33,771 nucleotides of DNA from a bacterium. Its GTDB lineage: Bacteria > Patescibacteriota > Patescibacteriia > Patescibacteriales > JAKAJF01. The position numbers were made by a program, and so were the translations under genes. This document shows, piece after piece, positions 22,212 to 30,158 of this stretch. The stretch covers positions 1-33,771 of the forward strand of contig JAJYLD010000003.1 in the NCBI GenBank assembly GCA_021788015.1, in the 5' to 3' direction. The notes beneath the pieces were generated by a model. It was not told where the DNA came from. It searched no databases and was given only the letters and a program-made list of their open reading frames with translations. Position 1 is the first letter of the stretch. Each line of letters opens with the position of its first letter.

Positions 22212-22280
22212 AGAAACTATCCGAAAACCCGATCGGTTTTGGATAGCCGAAACTCCTATCGTCGAAAGACGGTAAGAGCT

Positions 22281-23114
22281 TTAGGTATCCAAAATGTTTT
22301 TTATGCTTCCGCTTTTGTCGATATTTCCCAATGGGTTATCTTTTTCGGGCGCGAAAATTTCTTCCGGCAAATTTTCTTCTCGAACGTCGTCTTTATGATA
22401 AACCGGCGCCGAATCCGAATCGACTCGCGGAGTGCTGTAAACGATATTTGTTTCCGCTTCCATTTTCTTTCTTTTCCTTTTCCCCCAAAGTTTCAAACTG
22501 TATTTTTCGTCCGGAAAAAGATAAATGTAAAAAAATGAAAAAATCAAACTCAATATGGAAGCGGAAATAAGATTCAAAACCAAGTTCGGCTTTACCGGCC
22601 AGCGCGAAACGACCGGTTCGTCGATTATTTTTATGTTCACTCTGTCGCCGCCGCCGTCATATTCCTGGTGCCTTGTTTTTAAAATATAATCGACGCCCTT
22701 CGCTATTTGCTCGACTTGATATTTATCGGGATGATAAACGCGCACGTCGATTATTCCCGTGTCGTTGATCGGACTGGCGGAAACGGTTTTCGTCCACGCG
22801 TCCATTTTCTGATCGGCCCTTTGCGGAAAATAATTCTGGTTGATATCAAAGCCGGAATTCATCACTTCGTCGAAAAAAGATTCCGAAGTTATGACATTGG
22901 CCAGAATATTGCTTAAATATTCATTCGACTGAGCGGCCGTATAAGGATCGACGTTGCCGTTGAAATCTTGCACGACCAGGATTTTGGAAGCGGCTTCGTA
23001 TTTTAACGGTTGAACAAGAATCAAAACGGCCGTACCCAAAATAAATAACAAAAAAATGGACAAAACGGTCTGCCCTTTTCGTTTTAAAAGCTGAATGAAT
23101 TCATTGATTTCCAT
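22281..23114 (-). CDS. Wzz-like polysaccharide chain-length/co-polymerase protein
   Basis: A 277-aa membrane protein with the Wzz topology: TM1 at about 17-36, an extracytoplasmic domain of about 140 residues, and TM2 near 185-205 preceded by the Pro-rich VVSRWPVKPNLVLNL typical of the family. KYEAASKILV after TM1 is also standard. A cytoplasmic tail of about 70 residues follows, rich in charged residues but without a Tyr cluster or kinase domain, so no BY-kinase fusion. Such proteins set the chain length of surface or exopolysaccharides with a Wzy-type polymerase, here possibly the gene at 15464. The ATG at 23114 is preferred; ATG at 23120 adds two residues. Confidence 0.85.
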   Translation of the reverse strand: MEINEFIQLLKRKGQTVLSIFLLFILGTAVLILVQPLKYEAASKILVVQDFNGNVDPYTAAQSNEYLSNILANVITSESFFDEVMNSGFDINQNYFPQRADQKMDAWTKTVSASPINDTGIIDVRVYHPDKYQVEQIAKGVDYILKTRHQEYDGGGDRVNIKIIDEPVVSRWPVKPNLVLNLISASILSLIFSFFYIYLFPDEKYSLKLWGKRKRKKMEAETNIVYSTPRVDSDSAPVYHKDDVREENLPEEIFAPEKDNPLGNIDKSGSIKNILDT

Positions 23115-23263
23115 ACACATTATTTAATACTAAGTTTCCAATATTAGCATTAAGTCCTAAAAAAGTCAAGACTGTAAAAAATTCAAAAAAAGAGCTTGGG
23201 TTAGCCCTTTCTTTATGATAATGCATAGTCAACAAGATTTAAATTTCGAATGCCGAAATTAAA

Positions 23264-23899
23264 CTACGATATCCCCAGTTCGTCAATGGCGATTATTTTC
23301 TTGCCCTCCAAAACGCCATAAAGAAATACATCCGTCATGTCTCTTCTGTACTTAAACTCTTTCAAATCCAATAAAGTATAGTTAAGTTCCCTGCCCATTT
23401 CCTTTTGCAAAGATTTGATCAATCTCGTCACTTTTTCGCGCTCAAATTTCCCGACAACGAGAATATCGATAGGTGATTCGGGGTTATTCACAAAGGCTCC
23501 GGAAAGAACGAGCAGTTTTATTTTGCCGGCTTTCTTAATTTTTTCCGTGAATTCTTCTTTGTGCAAAATTTGCGCTTTGACTATCAAGTTTCTCAACTCT
23601 TCGAATAAAACAAAATCGGTATTCGCCTGATAATATTTTTTTTCCTGATTCGTTCCGCCGTTCTTGTTTCCTTCGCCGATCGCCTCATTTCCGTTTTCGT
23701 TCGCATTTTCATTTTCTCTGCTCGTGGTCGAAATTAAAAGCCCCAATTTTTCCAAATTTTCCAGTTCGCGTCTGACCGAGTTGATTTGCAATTTCAAATC
23801 TCTCGACAGTTGCCTGATATAAAATTTTTTTCGCGGATGAAAGAGAAAAGTTTTTAAAATTTTAACTCTCGCGTTCGATCCGAATAAATGGCTAAGCAT
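23264..23899 (-). CDS. Winged-helix protein with nucleotidyltransferase-like C-terminal domain
   Basis: A 211-aa probable transcription regulator. Residues 1-58 form a winged helix (LFGSNARVKILKTFLFHP, YIRQLSRDL, INSVRRELENLEKLGLL). A low-complexity Asn/Glu/Gly linker is at about 62-84 (ENANENGNEAIGEGNKNGG). The C-terminal half resembles the MNT-like nucleotidyltransferase fold (LLVLSGAFVNNPESPIDILVVG), but the catalytic G-S and D-x-D residues are largely lost, so catalysis is doubtful. Divergent from the propeller protein gene, so it may control it; the shared 209-bp region has a palindromic promoter. No SD is visible. Confidence 0.8.
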   Translation of the reverse strand: MLSHLFGSNARVKILKTFLFHPRKKFYIRQLSRDLKLQINSVRRELENLEKLGLLISTTSRENENANENGNEAIGEGNKNGGTNQEKKYYQANTDFVLFEELRNLIVKAQILHKEEFTEKIKKAGKIKLLVLSGAFVNNPESPIDILVVGKFEREKVTRLIKSLQKEMGRELNYTLLDLKEFKYRRDMTDVFLYGVLEGKKIIAIDELGIS

Positions 23900-23904
23900 G
23901 CATT

Positions 23905-24000
23905 TAAGTTACAAGGTTTATAAAGTTTGTAAAGTTATAAAGTCGGATTCACAAACACCTTATGAACTTTATAAACCTCATAGACTTGGGGAATTTAACA
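23905..24000. repeat. Inverted repeat in the divergent regulatory region
   Basis: GGTTTATAAAGTT and AACTTTATAAACC are perfect 13-bp inverted repeats about 40 bp apart. The same words recur, inverted, between mltG and pcm (29024-29091). Either a dispersed spacer repeat or a regulator-binding region. Confidence 0.55.
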
Positions 24001-24064
24001 TCCACTTTATTTTATAGTATAATATACGCATAAATAAGTCAAAATAGACAGTAAAGACGTTTGC

Positions 24065-24092
24065 TTGAAATTTATAGTAATTTTACTATATT
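24065..24092 (+). promoter_or_regulatory. Promoter with embedded palindrome
   Basis: TTGAAA (24065-24070) and TATATT (24087-24092) are 16 bp apart. The spacer and -10 contain TATAGTAA-TT-TTACTATA (24073-24090), a perfect 8-bp inverted repeat. The first ATG is only about 17 bp after the -10 box, so the mRNA may be nearly leaderless. Confidence 0.6.
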
Positions 24093-24108
24093 TTTTTAAA
24101 TTCCACTA

Positions 24109-26424
24109 ATGTATTATAAAATGGCGCAACTCGTTTTGCGAGGTGCCGAGAAAAAAACCGGAACAACCAGCGAAATTTATATCGCCCAGCCCGATTCGGA
24201 AAAAGAAGATTTGGTCGGGAAATTATTTGTTTTGGTGGAAATAGATTCGAAAGCCGCCGGATACATAAAGTTGGTCAATTTCATAATCGACACTCTTGAA
24301 CATAATTTCTATTTCGGAGAGAGAACCGTCCTTCGGGAAAGAGTAAAGACGATCAAGGTGGAGCAGGTTTTTGAATCCGCCTTGGCGAAAACAAACAAAA
24401 GCCTTATCGATTTCTCCCGGGCCGAAGGAATTAAAATAGAAGCGGAAAAAATGAATATTATCGCCGGAGTCGCGTTTGAAAATGAAATTCATTTTACCAG
24501 TGCCGGTAAAAATAAAGCTTTCTTGATTTTTAAAGAAAAAGACAAAAAAATCAATTCGAGAAATAAAATTCAAACTCAGGAAGAGAAAAAATTCAAACTG
24601 GTTAACGTCACCGAGCAAGCCGAGGGGGAAGAAAAAAGGGAGGTTAACCCAGCTAAATTATTCGCGAGCGTGATTAGCGGAAACCTGCCTTTCGGCGGAT
24701 ATTTTGTTTTCGCGAACGAGGCTTTTTCTGAATATTTGTCTCCGAAACAACTTATTGAGATCGTGACGACATTGCCTCCCGCGAGCGCGGTCGAACAAAT
24801 TAAAAATATACTTTTAAGAATCAACGCTTACGTTTCTTTTTTGGGCGTAATAATAAAAAATACATCCGGTTTCGCGGAACCGGAAAAGAAAAAAGAAAAA
24901 TTCATTCCGGCATCAAGCACGCGTGAATCCATTTCCAATCTGCAAAGTCTCGAAGAAAAAACGGAAAAGATTCTTTCTCCCGGAGGTTACGTAAATTTTA
25001 AGAAGGGGCTTGGAAAAATTTCCGGCGCCTTGAACATTAAAACGCCGAATTTGCGCTTAGGAAAGGGTGGATTTTCCGGATCGGGCATTCTAAAGGATAA
25101 AATCGTTTTTAAGAAAAAACCGGCTTTTAATTTCTTGAAGACTTTTATTTCCGTCTTGAGAGATTTATTTTCCTATGCGGTTAATTTTTTTACTTTTGTT
25201 TTTAAAACGGCCGGGGACAAAGAAAAGATGGCCGGCATCGCAAACGAGGCGTCTTCCCGGATAAAATCATTTTTTGTCGATTTAAAATCAAAATTTTTAC
25301 AGTTTATTTTTTGGTTCAAAAATTTGAACAAAAAAGGGAAAGTTCTTCTTGTGATTATTCTACTTTCTCTTGTTCTCTTTACGCAAAATTTGATAGCTAC
25401 CAATATTAAAAATAAAAAAATAAAAGCGGAAACCGCTCTGGCCAATTCCGTAAGCGAAATAACGCAAACAGAGGATCAAATCGAGGCCGATTTGCTTTAT
25501 AATAATGAAGATACGGCCAAAGCGTCTTTGGCGGAAGTAAAAACCCTTTTGGCCGAATTGCCGCAAGACAACACGGGGAAATATAAATCGCTTTTTGACA
25601 AATATAATACGGAAATGGCGCAAATTAGCCATGTGGTTAAACTTGGCAATCTGACGGAAGTCGCCAATTTCACAAAGCTCGATCCAAACGCCAATCCCGA
25701 CAATTTGATCATGGACAATGCCAAAATTTACGCCGCCGATTCCGTAGCGAAATCGCTTTACATTGTGAATACGACCAACGATTCGATTTCGTCCAAAAAT
25801 CTGAGCAACGCCGTCAATCTTAAATTTCCTTTTATTGATAATAACGGCAATATCGATTATTACAACGGCGCCTATTTTATTTCTTTTGATCCAAAATCAA
25901 AAAGCGTTTCCGATCTAAAGGCCGATCTAAGCAATTACGATATCGCCGGAATTTCCGATTATAACGGCAGCCTGTATGTTTTGGACAAAAAGAGTGACCA
26001 AATTTATAAATTCAGAAAAACGGTTTCCGGTTTTTCCGAAATCGCGTCCTGGATGAAAGATCCCGTCAATTTAAACAATGCGTCTTCGATGGATATAGAC
26101 GGAAATATTTTCGTCGCGGAAAACAATGGCACCGTTTTAAAATTTACAAGAGGACGCGAAGAAAATTTCCAGCTCGATTCGGTTAATCCGAAAATTGACA
26201 CACCAATAAAAATTTACGCTGACAATTTGAACTTTATTTATATTTTAGAGCCGGCTAAAAACAGGTTGGCCGTATTTACCAAAGACGGAAAATATGTCGA
26301 GCAATTTCAATCCGATCAATTTACGAATTTAAAAGATTGCGTAATCGACGAAAAAAATAAAACTATTTATTTCCTAAACGGTCCGACCATACTCAAAGCC
26401 CAAATTCAGCTCCCGATGAAATAA
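24109..26424 (+). CDS. PP2C-like / transmembrane / propeller-like protein
   Basis: A 771-aa membrane protein. Residues about 30-250 resemble a PP2C phosphatase fold (ALAKTNKSLIDF, MNIIAGVAFENEIHFTSAGKNKAFLIF, GGYFVFANEAF), but the metal-binding aspartates are not evident, so it is probably a pseudophosphatase. A basic juxtamembrane region leads to a TM helix at about 410-430 (GKVLLVIILLSLVLFTQNLIA). Residues about 432-505 are helical; from about 550 to the end are repeated beta motifs (KSLYIVNTTNDS, GSLYVLDKKSDQIYKF, GNIFVAENNGTVLKFTRG, NFIYILEPAKNRLAVF) like an NHL/SMP-30 propeller, predicted outside the membrane. This suggests a sensor coupling outside and inside, inferred only. An alternative ATG is at 24121. 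Flanked by a regulator and by ribosomal genes. Confidence 0.8.
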   Translation: MYYKMAQLVLRGAEKKTGTTSEIYIAQPDSEKEDLVGKLFVLVEIDSKAAGYIKLVNFIIDTLEHNFYFGERTVLRERVKTIKVEQVFESALAKTNKSLIDFSRAEGIKIEAEKMNIIAGVAFENEIHFTSAGKNKAFLIFKEKDKKINSRNKIQTQEEKKFKLVNVTEQAEGEEKREVNPAKLFASVISGNLPFGGYFVFANEAFSEYLSPKQLIEIVTTLPPASAVEQIKNILLRINAYVSFLGVIIKNTSGFAEPEKKKEKFIPASSTRESISNLQSLEEKTEKILSPGGYVNFKKGLGKISGALNIKTPNLRLGKGGFSGSGILKDKIVFKKKPAFNFLKTFISVLRDLFSYAVNFFTFVFKTAGDKEKMAGIANEASSRIKSFFVDLKSKFLQFIFWFKNLNKKGKVLLVIILLSLVLFTQNLIATNIKNKKIKAETALANSVSEITQTEDQIEADLLYNNEDTAKASLAEVKTLLAELPQDNTGKYKSLFDKYNTEMAQISHVVKLGNLTEVANFTKLDPNANPDNLIMDNAKIYAADSVAKSLYIVNTTNDSISSKNLSNAVNLKFPFIDNNGNIDYYNGAYFISFDPKSKSVSDLKADLSNYDIAGISDYNGSLYVLDKKSDQIYKFRKTVSGFSEIASWMKDPVNLNNASSMDIDGNIFVAENNGTVLKFTRGREENFQLDSVNPKIDTPIKIYADNLNFIYILEPAKNRLAVFTKDGKYVEQFQSDQFTNLKDCVIDEKNKTIYFLNGPTILKAQIQLPMK

Positions 26425-26597
26425 AATTGAATATTTGCTTTATCAGAAATTATTCCAGGAAAAGCAACATTAAATTTCTAATTTTTAATTTCTGAACAAT
26501 TTTAAATTTTTGAATTTTAAAATTTAGAAATTGAAAATTCATTGAAAATTAAAAATTTAAAATTGAAAATTTTTCTTTATTTTCATTTTAGAAATAT
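26425..26597. repeat. AT-rich low-complexity spacer
   Basis: Mostly aattttaaa/tttaaaatt words in both orientations, like 10386-10460 and 14288-14401. No gene. Confidence 0.5.
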
Positions 26598-26627
26598 AAA
26601 AAAAGACCCTTTTTAAAGGTCTTTTTT
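26598..26627. terminator. Bidirectional terminator between rplL and the propeller gene
   Basis: AAAAAAGACC and GGTCTTTTTT form a perfect 10-bp stem around CTTTTTAAA. Both strands end in a T run, serving convergent rplL (minus) and the propeller gene (plus). Confidence 0.88.
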
Positions 26628-26640
26628 GATGCTCTGTTTT

Positions 26641-27063
26641 CTATTTTAACGTTACCTTCGCTCCCGCTTCTTCCAATTTCTTCTTGATTTCTTCCGCTTC
26701 TTCTTTCTTTGCGCCTTCCTTCACCATTTTCGGAGCCGCGTCCACCAAATCTTTCGCGTCCTTCAACCCCATATTGGTGATTTCGCGAACAACTTTAATA
26801 ACGCCGATTTTGTTGGCGCCGGCATCGGTTAACTCAACATCGAAAGATGTTTTTTCTTCCACCGCCGGAGCGCCCGCTCCCGCTCCCGGCATAGCCGCCA
26901 TCATCATGGCCGGAGCGGCCGCTGAAACGCCGAATTTCTTTTCCAAAATTTTTACCAATTCGGCCAGATCGAGAACAGACATTTTTTCGACCTGTTCTAC
27001 CAATGATTTAAACTTTTCCGGAACTTCTACTGAAGTTTCCTCAACTTTTGTTTCTTCTGACAT
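26641..27063 (-). CDS. rplL: Ribosomal protein L7/L12
   Basis: The 140-aa stalk protein that recruits translational GTPases. It has the N-terminal dimerisation region ([22 protein letters not shown]), the Ala/Gly/Met-rich hinge ([16 protein letters not shown]) and the C-terminal factor-binding domain ([39 protein letters not shown]). It is slightly longer than most L7/L12 because of an N-terminal [13 protein letters not shown] extension. It follows rplJ after an 87-bp spacer that carries tandem heptamers. L10-L12 order is universal. Confidence 0.98.
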   Translation of the reverse strand: MSEETKVEETSVEVPEKFKSLVEQVEKMSVLDLAELVKILEKKFGVSAAAPAMMMAAMPGAGAGAPAVEEKTSFDVELTDAGANKIGVIKVVREITNMGLKDAKDLVDAAPKMVKEGAKKEEAEEIKKKLEEAGAKVTLK

Positions 27064-27067
27064 ATTT

Positions 27068-27138
27068 TAGAATTATGAATTATGAATTATGAATTATGAA
27101 TTCCTGGATTCATGATTCCTGATTCATGATTCAAAAAA
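27068..27138. repeat. Tandem heptamer and inverted words between rplJ and rplL
   Basis: The unit GAATTAT repeats about four times head to tail at about 27070-27100, followed by ATTCATGATTC twice. The words are partly palindromic. Repeat number may differ between strains. Confidence 0.75.
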
Positions 27139-27150
27139 TTAGTAATAAAT

Positions 27151-27678
27151 TTAAACTTTTTTATCTCCAACGGCTTTCAATACGTTTACCAGCCCTCTTA
27201 AATTGCCAGCCAAAGCGTTTACAAAACCTGAAACGGGGGCGTTTATCGAGCCCACCAATTTCGCGTACAGCTCTTCTCGCGAAGGTAATTCGGCCAGATC
27301 GGCCACGTTTTTGCCGGTTATGAATTTATTTTCCAGAATACCGCCCAAAAATTCAATCTTGCCTTCATGCGTTTTCCCGAATTTGGCGACGATTTTTGCC
27401 GGCGAAACTTCGTCCGAAAAACCGAAAATGGCGGCAAGCTGACCTTCCATGCTTTTCGTGTCGACGCCTTCTATGTCGGCGTCTTTCAAGGCGATGTTCA
27501 ACAGGGTCTTTTTGGCAACCAAATATTCGTTACCTTCCGATCGAAGCTCTTTTCTTAAGGTTTCATTGTCCTTAACGCCCAATCCGTTAAATTTTGTAAA
27601 AACAACGGATTTCGCCTTGCTCAAATTTTCCTTCAAATCCCTAAGCATTTGGCTTTTTTGTTCTTTTGTCTTTGGCAT
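27151..27678 (-). CDS. rplJ: Ribosomal protein L10
   Basis: The 175-aa stalk base protein binding 23S rRNA and L7/L12 dimers. The family N-terminus (KTKEQKSQMLRDLKENLSKAKSVVFTKFNGLGV), the KTLLNIAL segment and the C-terminal L12-binding helix are present. It is expressed from a promoter after mltG and controlled by the L10 leader at 27855-27952. No SD is seen before the ATG. Confidence 0.98.
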   Translation of the reverse strand: MPKTKEQKSQMLRDLKENLSKAKSVVFTKFNGLGVKDNETLRKELRSEGNEYLVAKKTLLNIALKDADIEGVDTKSMEGQLAAIFGFSDEVSPAKIVAKFGKTHEGKIEFLGGILENKFITGKNVADLAELPSREELYAKLVGSINAPVSGFVNALAGNLRGLVNVLKAVGDKKV

Positions 27679-27689
27679 ATTAAACGCGG

Positions 27690-27842
27690 ATGAAACGAAT
27701 ATGACACGAAAATTAACGAATGCTATTTAACGTTTCTTCCTATATAAAATTAAAAAAAATATAAAAATTATTTTTTAGATCTAAGCTATTAAAAAATTTT
27801 AGTTCATCTCAAATCGTTCATTTCTTCGTGTGTTATTCGTTT
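27690..27842. repeat. Inverted repeats in the rplJ leader
   Basis: CGAATATGACACGAA near 27697 and TTCGTGTGTTATTCG near 27823 match at 13 of 15 positions when inverted. The middle is AT-rich. It lies between the L10 leader terminator and the rplJ start, so any read-through mRNA carries it. Confidence 0.5.
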
Positions 27843-27854
27843 TCTAGTGTTTAA

Positions 27855-27952
27855 ATAAAAAAATCCGTGGCTTCCCACAGACCCAAAATGACTGAAATTA
27901 GTCAGTTTCTCGGCCTCGGCAGGTCTTATTTTCTTGCCTGCTGTCTGTGGCT
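27855..27952 (-). ncRNA. L10 ribosomal protein leader with attenuator
   Basis: On the minus strand CCACAGACAGCAGGC, then AAGACCTGCCGAGGC and GTCTGTGG form the characteristic L10-leader architecture, the site L10(L12)4 binds. CCACAGAC (27943-27950) pairs with GTCTGTGG (27875-27882). The latter overlaps CTGTGG-GAAG-CCACGG (27865-27880), a stem followed by seven Us, so antiterminator and terminator exclude each other. This matches the known attenuation model for rplJL. Recognised from sequence pattern; a covariance-model search was not run. Confidence 0.85.
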
Positions 27953-27966
27953 AAGCTTTATATGAA

Positions 27967-27997
27967 TTTATATTAACACATTTACAATTCTTGTCAA
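27967..27997 (-). promoter_or_regulatory. rplJL promoter
   Basis: Consensus TTGACA (27992-27997) overlaps the mltG stop codon. TATAAA (27967-27972) is 19 bp away; TAATAT (27970-27975) at 16 bp is an alternative -10. The RNA would begin just before the L10 leader. Confidence 0.6.
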
Positions 27998-29013
27998 TTG
28001 CCCAGGTATTTCGCTTTATTTTGCAGATGTTCCGCGTAGGTTTTGCTAAAAATGGTCCTTCCGCTCGCGTCCGTCAAGAAATAATTGTAATCCGTTTCTT
28101 CGGGATAAATGGCCGCGTCGATCGCGTTCAGACTCGGATTCGCAATCGGTCCGGGCGGCAAACCTTTGTATTTATACGTATTATAAGGAGAATTGATTCG
28201 AGTTTCTTCGATTGAATGCGAAGTTTTGCTGTCTCCCAGGGCGTAAGTCAAGGTTGAATCCAGTTCCAAAGGCTGGCCGTTTTTAATTCTTTTCCAAAAA
28301 ATTCCGGAAACGATTTTCATGTCGCTTTCGGTTTTCACTTCTTTTTCGATCAGCGAGGCCATGGTTACTTCCTCATAAATCGTCCTCCCCCGCTTGGCGA
28401 TGTCCGCGCGCATTTCCGGAGTTAATTTTCTGTCAAAGTTGTCAAGCATCTTTTTTATAACGTCATTCACGCTCGCATCCTTATAAATGCGATAAGTATC
28501 GGGGAAAAGGTACCCTTCAAGGCTCGCGTCTTTAGGCTTGTCGCTTAAAAAGTCATAATCTTTTTTATATAAATCGGCATTTTTCGAATCGACGGCATTT
28601 AAAAAATCGCTTGCGGAAACAACATCATTATTTTCAAGATAAGAAGCGATTTCTTTCGCATTCCAGCCTTCGACGATTTTTATGGTTCTTTCTTTACTCA
28701 AAGTTTCTCCGCTCACAAAAACTTTGACGATTTCGGCCGTATTCAATTTCGAGCTTAAAGTAAAATCTCCGGCAACAAATTTTGATTGGCTTTTCGTAAG
28801 CCAAACATAAGTTTCAAAAAAGAAACTCGACCGAATCAGACCGGCATTTTGCAAGTCACGAGAGATCTCCTTTACGCCTTCGCCCTTGGAAACGGAAAAC
28901 ACCCGATCCGAGCCGTTTTTATTTACGGGGACATAAACATCGTAAGCGTAAACATAAATGCCGCCGGCCAAAAACAAAATTAAAATTATAATTGCATATT
29001 TAAACATTTTCAT
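27994..29013 (-). CDS. mltG: Endolytic murein transglycosylase MltG
   Basis: The 339-aa membrane-anchored lytic transglycosylase that cuts nascent glycan strands and sets their length. TM anchor at about residues 6-23. A LysM-like subdomain (FSVSKGEGVKEISRDLQNAGLI) is at about 39-60. The YceG domain includes EGYLFPDTY (166-174), the catalytic E223 in SLIEKEV, LDSTLTYAL, and the signature SPYNTYKYKGLPPGPIANP. Length is normal. The ATG at 29013 is followed closely by a second ATG at 29007. Its product works on the same polymer as the FtsI encoded at 6692. Confidence 0.95.
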   Translation of the reverse strand: MKMFKYAIIILILFLAGGIYVYAYDVYVPVNKNGSDRVFSVSKGEGVKEISRDLQNAGLIRSSFFFETYVWLTKSQSKFVAGDFTLSSKLNTAEIVKVFVSGETLSKERTIKIVEGWNAKEIASYLENNDVVSASDFLNAVDSKNADLYKKDYDFLSDKPKDASLEGYLFPDTYRIYKDASVNDVIKKMLDNFDRKLTPEMRADIAKRGRTIYEEVTMASLIEKEVKTESDMKIVSGIFWKRIKNGQPLELDSTLTYALGDSKTSHSIEETRINSPYNTYKYKGLPPGPIANPSLNAIDAAIYPEETDYNYFLTDASGRTIFSKTYAEHLQNKAKYLGN

Positions 29014-29017
29014 AGAT

Positions 29018-29091
29018 CATTTAGGTTCATAATGTTTATAAAGTGAAATAATGACTTACGAACCTTATTAACCTCATAAACTTTATGAACC
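29018..29091. repeat. Inverted repeat between mltG and pcm
   Basis: GGTTCATAATGTTTAT and ATAAACTTTATGAACC match at 15 of 16 positions when inverted. It shares words with the repeat at 23905-24000. The right arm extends to the end of pcm. Confidence 0.6.
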
Positions 29092-29715
29092 CTTAACCAG
29101 CGGAACAAAAATAAAACCGGGGAAATTTTTCTCCTCGAATTTATTTTCGCTCTTTTTGTCTATCGCCATTACCCGTTGCGAGCCGAACGGTTCTCCGATG
29201 GGAATTACCAAGCGTCCGCCGATTTTCAATTCTCGCAATAACTCTTCGGGAATTTTTCCCGCGGCCGCCGATACCAATATTTTATCAAACGGCGCGGATT
29301 GAGGCAACCCGAAACGCCCATTGCCCAAAATCATTTCCGCTCTCCTTTTTTTTATAAAATTATATTTTGAAACATTTTTCTCCCCGAATTTTTTTAATCC
29401 TTCAATAATTTCCACTCCATAAACCTTTCCTTTTCCCCCGACAATTTCGGCAAGCAAAGCCGTAGTCCAGCCCGAACCCGAGCCGATATCCAAAATTTTG
29501 TCGCCTTCGCTAGGTTCCAAAAGTTCGACCATAAAAGCGACCGTCAGGGGTTGGGAAATAGTCTGGCCGTAACCGATCGGAAGCGGAGCGTTCGCTTCGG
29601 CCGCGTATTCGTTTTCCGGCAAAACAAAATCCCTTCGTTTGATTTTTCTAAAGGCTCGGATAATTGCCGGGGTTTTTAAAATTCCTTCGTTAATTAATTC
29701 ATCGATTAAACCCAT
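29083..29715 (-). CDS. pcm: Protein-L-isoaspartate O-methyltransferase
   Basis: A 210-aa SAM-dependent enzyme that starts repair of isoaspartyl residues in damaged proteins. The start MGLIDELI (29715) fits the family; an upstream in-frame start would add 11 odd residues. Conserved elements: RRDFVLPENEYAAEANAPLPIGYGQTISQP, SAM motif LDIGSGSGWTTALLA and GGRLVIPIG. Length is close to normal. The 5' region shares a 48-bp gap with the divergent promoter of the small plus-strand gene at 29863. Confidence 0.93.
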   Translation of the reverse strand: MGLIDELINEGILKTPAIIRAFRKIKRRDFVLPENEYAAEANAPLPIGYGQTISQPLTVAFMVELLEPSEGDKILDIGSGSGWTTALLAEIVGGKGKVYGVEIIEGLKKFGEKNVSKYNFIKKRRAEMILGNGRFGLPQSAPFDKILVSAAAGKIPEELLRELKIGGRLVIPIGEPFGSQRVMAIDKKSENKFEEKNFPGFIFVPLVKGS

Positions 29716-29774
29716 ATTAATGCGGCTATTATAGCAAAAACGGCACAAAATGGACAGATTTCGGTTATCAACAG

Positions 29775-29801
29775 TTGCGAAATTTATTTTTAGGCTATAA
29801 T
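29775..29801 (+). promoter_or_regulatory. Promoter of the small gene at 29863
   Basis: A perfect TATAAT at 29796-29801 has TTGCGA (29775-29780) 15 bp upstream, a short spacer. The leader contains GCCAAT-TT-ATTGGC (29837-29850) just before the Shine-Dalgarno. Confidence 0.5.
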
Positions 29802-29862
29802 AAAATTAGATATGCACAGCTCTCTATAATCAACCGCCAATTTATTGGCAAGGAGGGAATCC

Positions 29863-30099
29863 ATGGCCACCACTAATGAAAAAAGTCTTCTCACATCTGG
29901 CCAAAAGCCCCGGCAGGACATCCGCTCCCGATTTACGCAATCTAAAGCCCGAGAGGTTTTGGCTCATGCCCAGGGCAAACTGAATGGTGCCTCAGTTGAA
30001 CAGGCTTGGGCAAAAGGTGTGTTAACAACACAGGAATTGCAAGATTATAATGAAGCCATGGCCATAATCGAGGGCCACAGGCTTCCGGCTATGGAATAA
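29863..30099 (+). CDS. Small hypothetical protein, SD-led, monocistronic
   Basis: Not recognised. It has 78 residues from ATG 29863, with AAGGAGG at 29850-29856. It is mostly helical and polar, with RSRFTQSKAREVLAHAQGKL and VLTTQELQDYNEAMAIIEG; no TM or cysteine. It has its own promoter and terminator, and is oriented against its neighbours. Both features and SD use match the small gene at 6168, but the two proteins are not alike. Soluble cytoplasmic location inferred. Confidence 0.7.
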   Translation: MATTNEKSLLTSGQKPRQDIRSRFTQSKAREVLAHAQGKLNGASVEQAWAKGVLTTQELQDYNEAMAIIEGHRLPAME

Positions 30100-30104
30100 C
30101 AAAC

Positions 30105-30136
30105 AAAGCCCAATCCAATGATTCGGGCTTTTTTTT
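30105..30136. terminator. Terminator between the small gene and the carbonic-anhydrase-like gene
   Basis: AAAGCCC and GGGCTTT form a 7-bp stem followed by eight or more Ts on the plus strand. It serves the plus-strand small gene and may also act on the convergent minus-strand gene. Confidence 0.85.
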
Positions 30137-30158
30137 GTAAAAAAGAAGCCCTGGCTTT

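Noticed and set aside
27068-27138. Short tandem units resembling a CRISPR array
   Set aside because: The heptamers are directly adjacent without spacers, and no cas gene is present; it is a simple tandem repeat.
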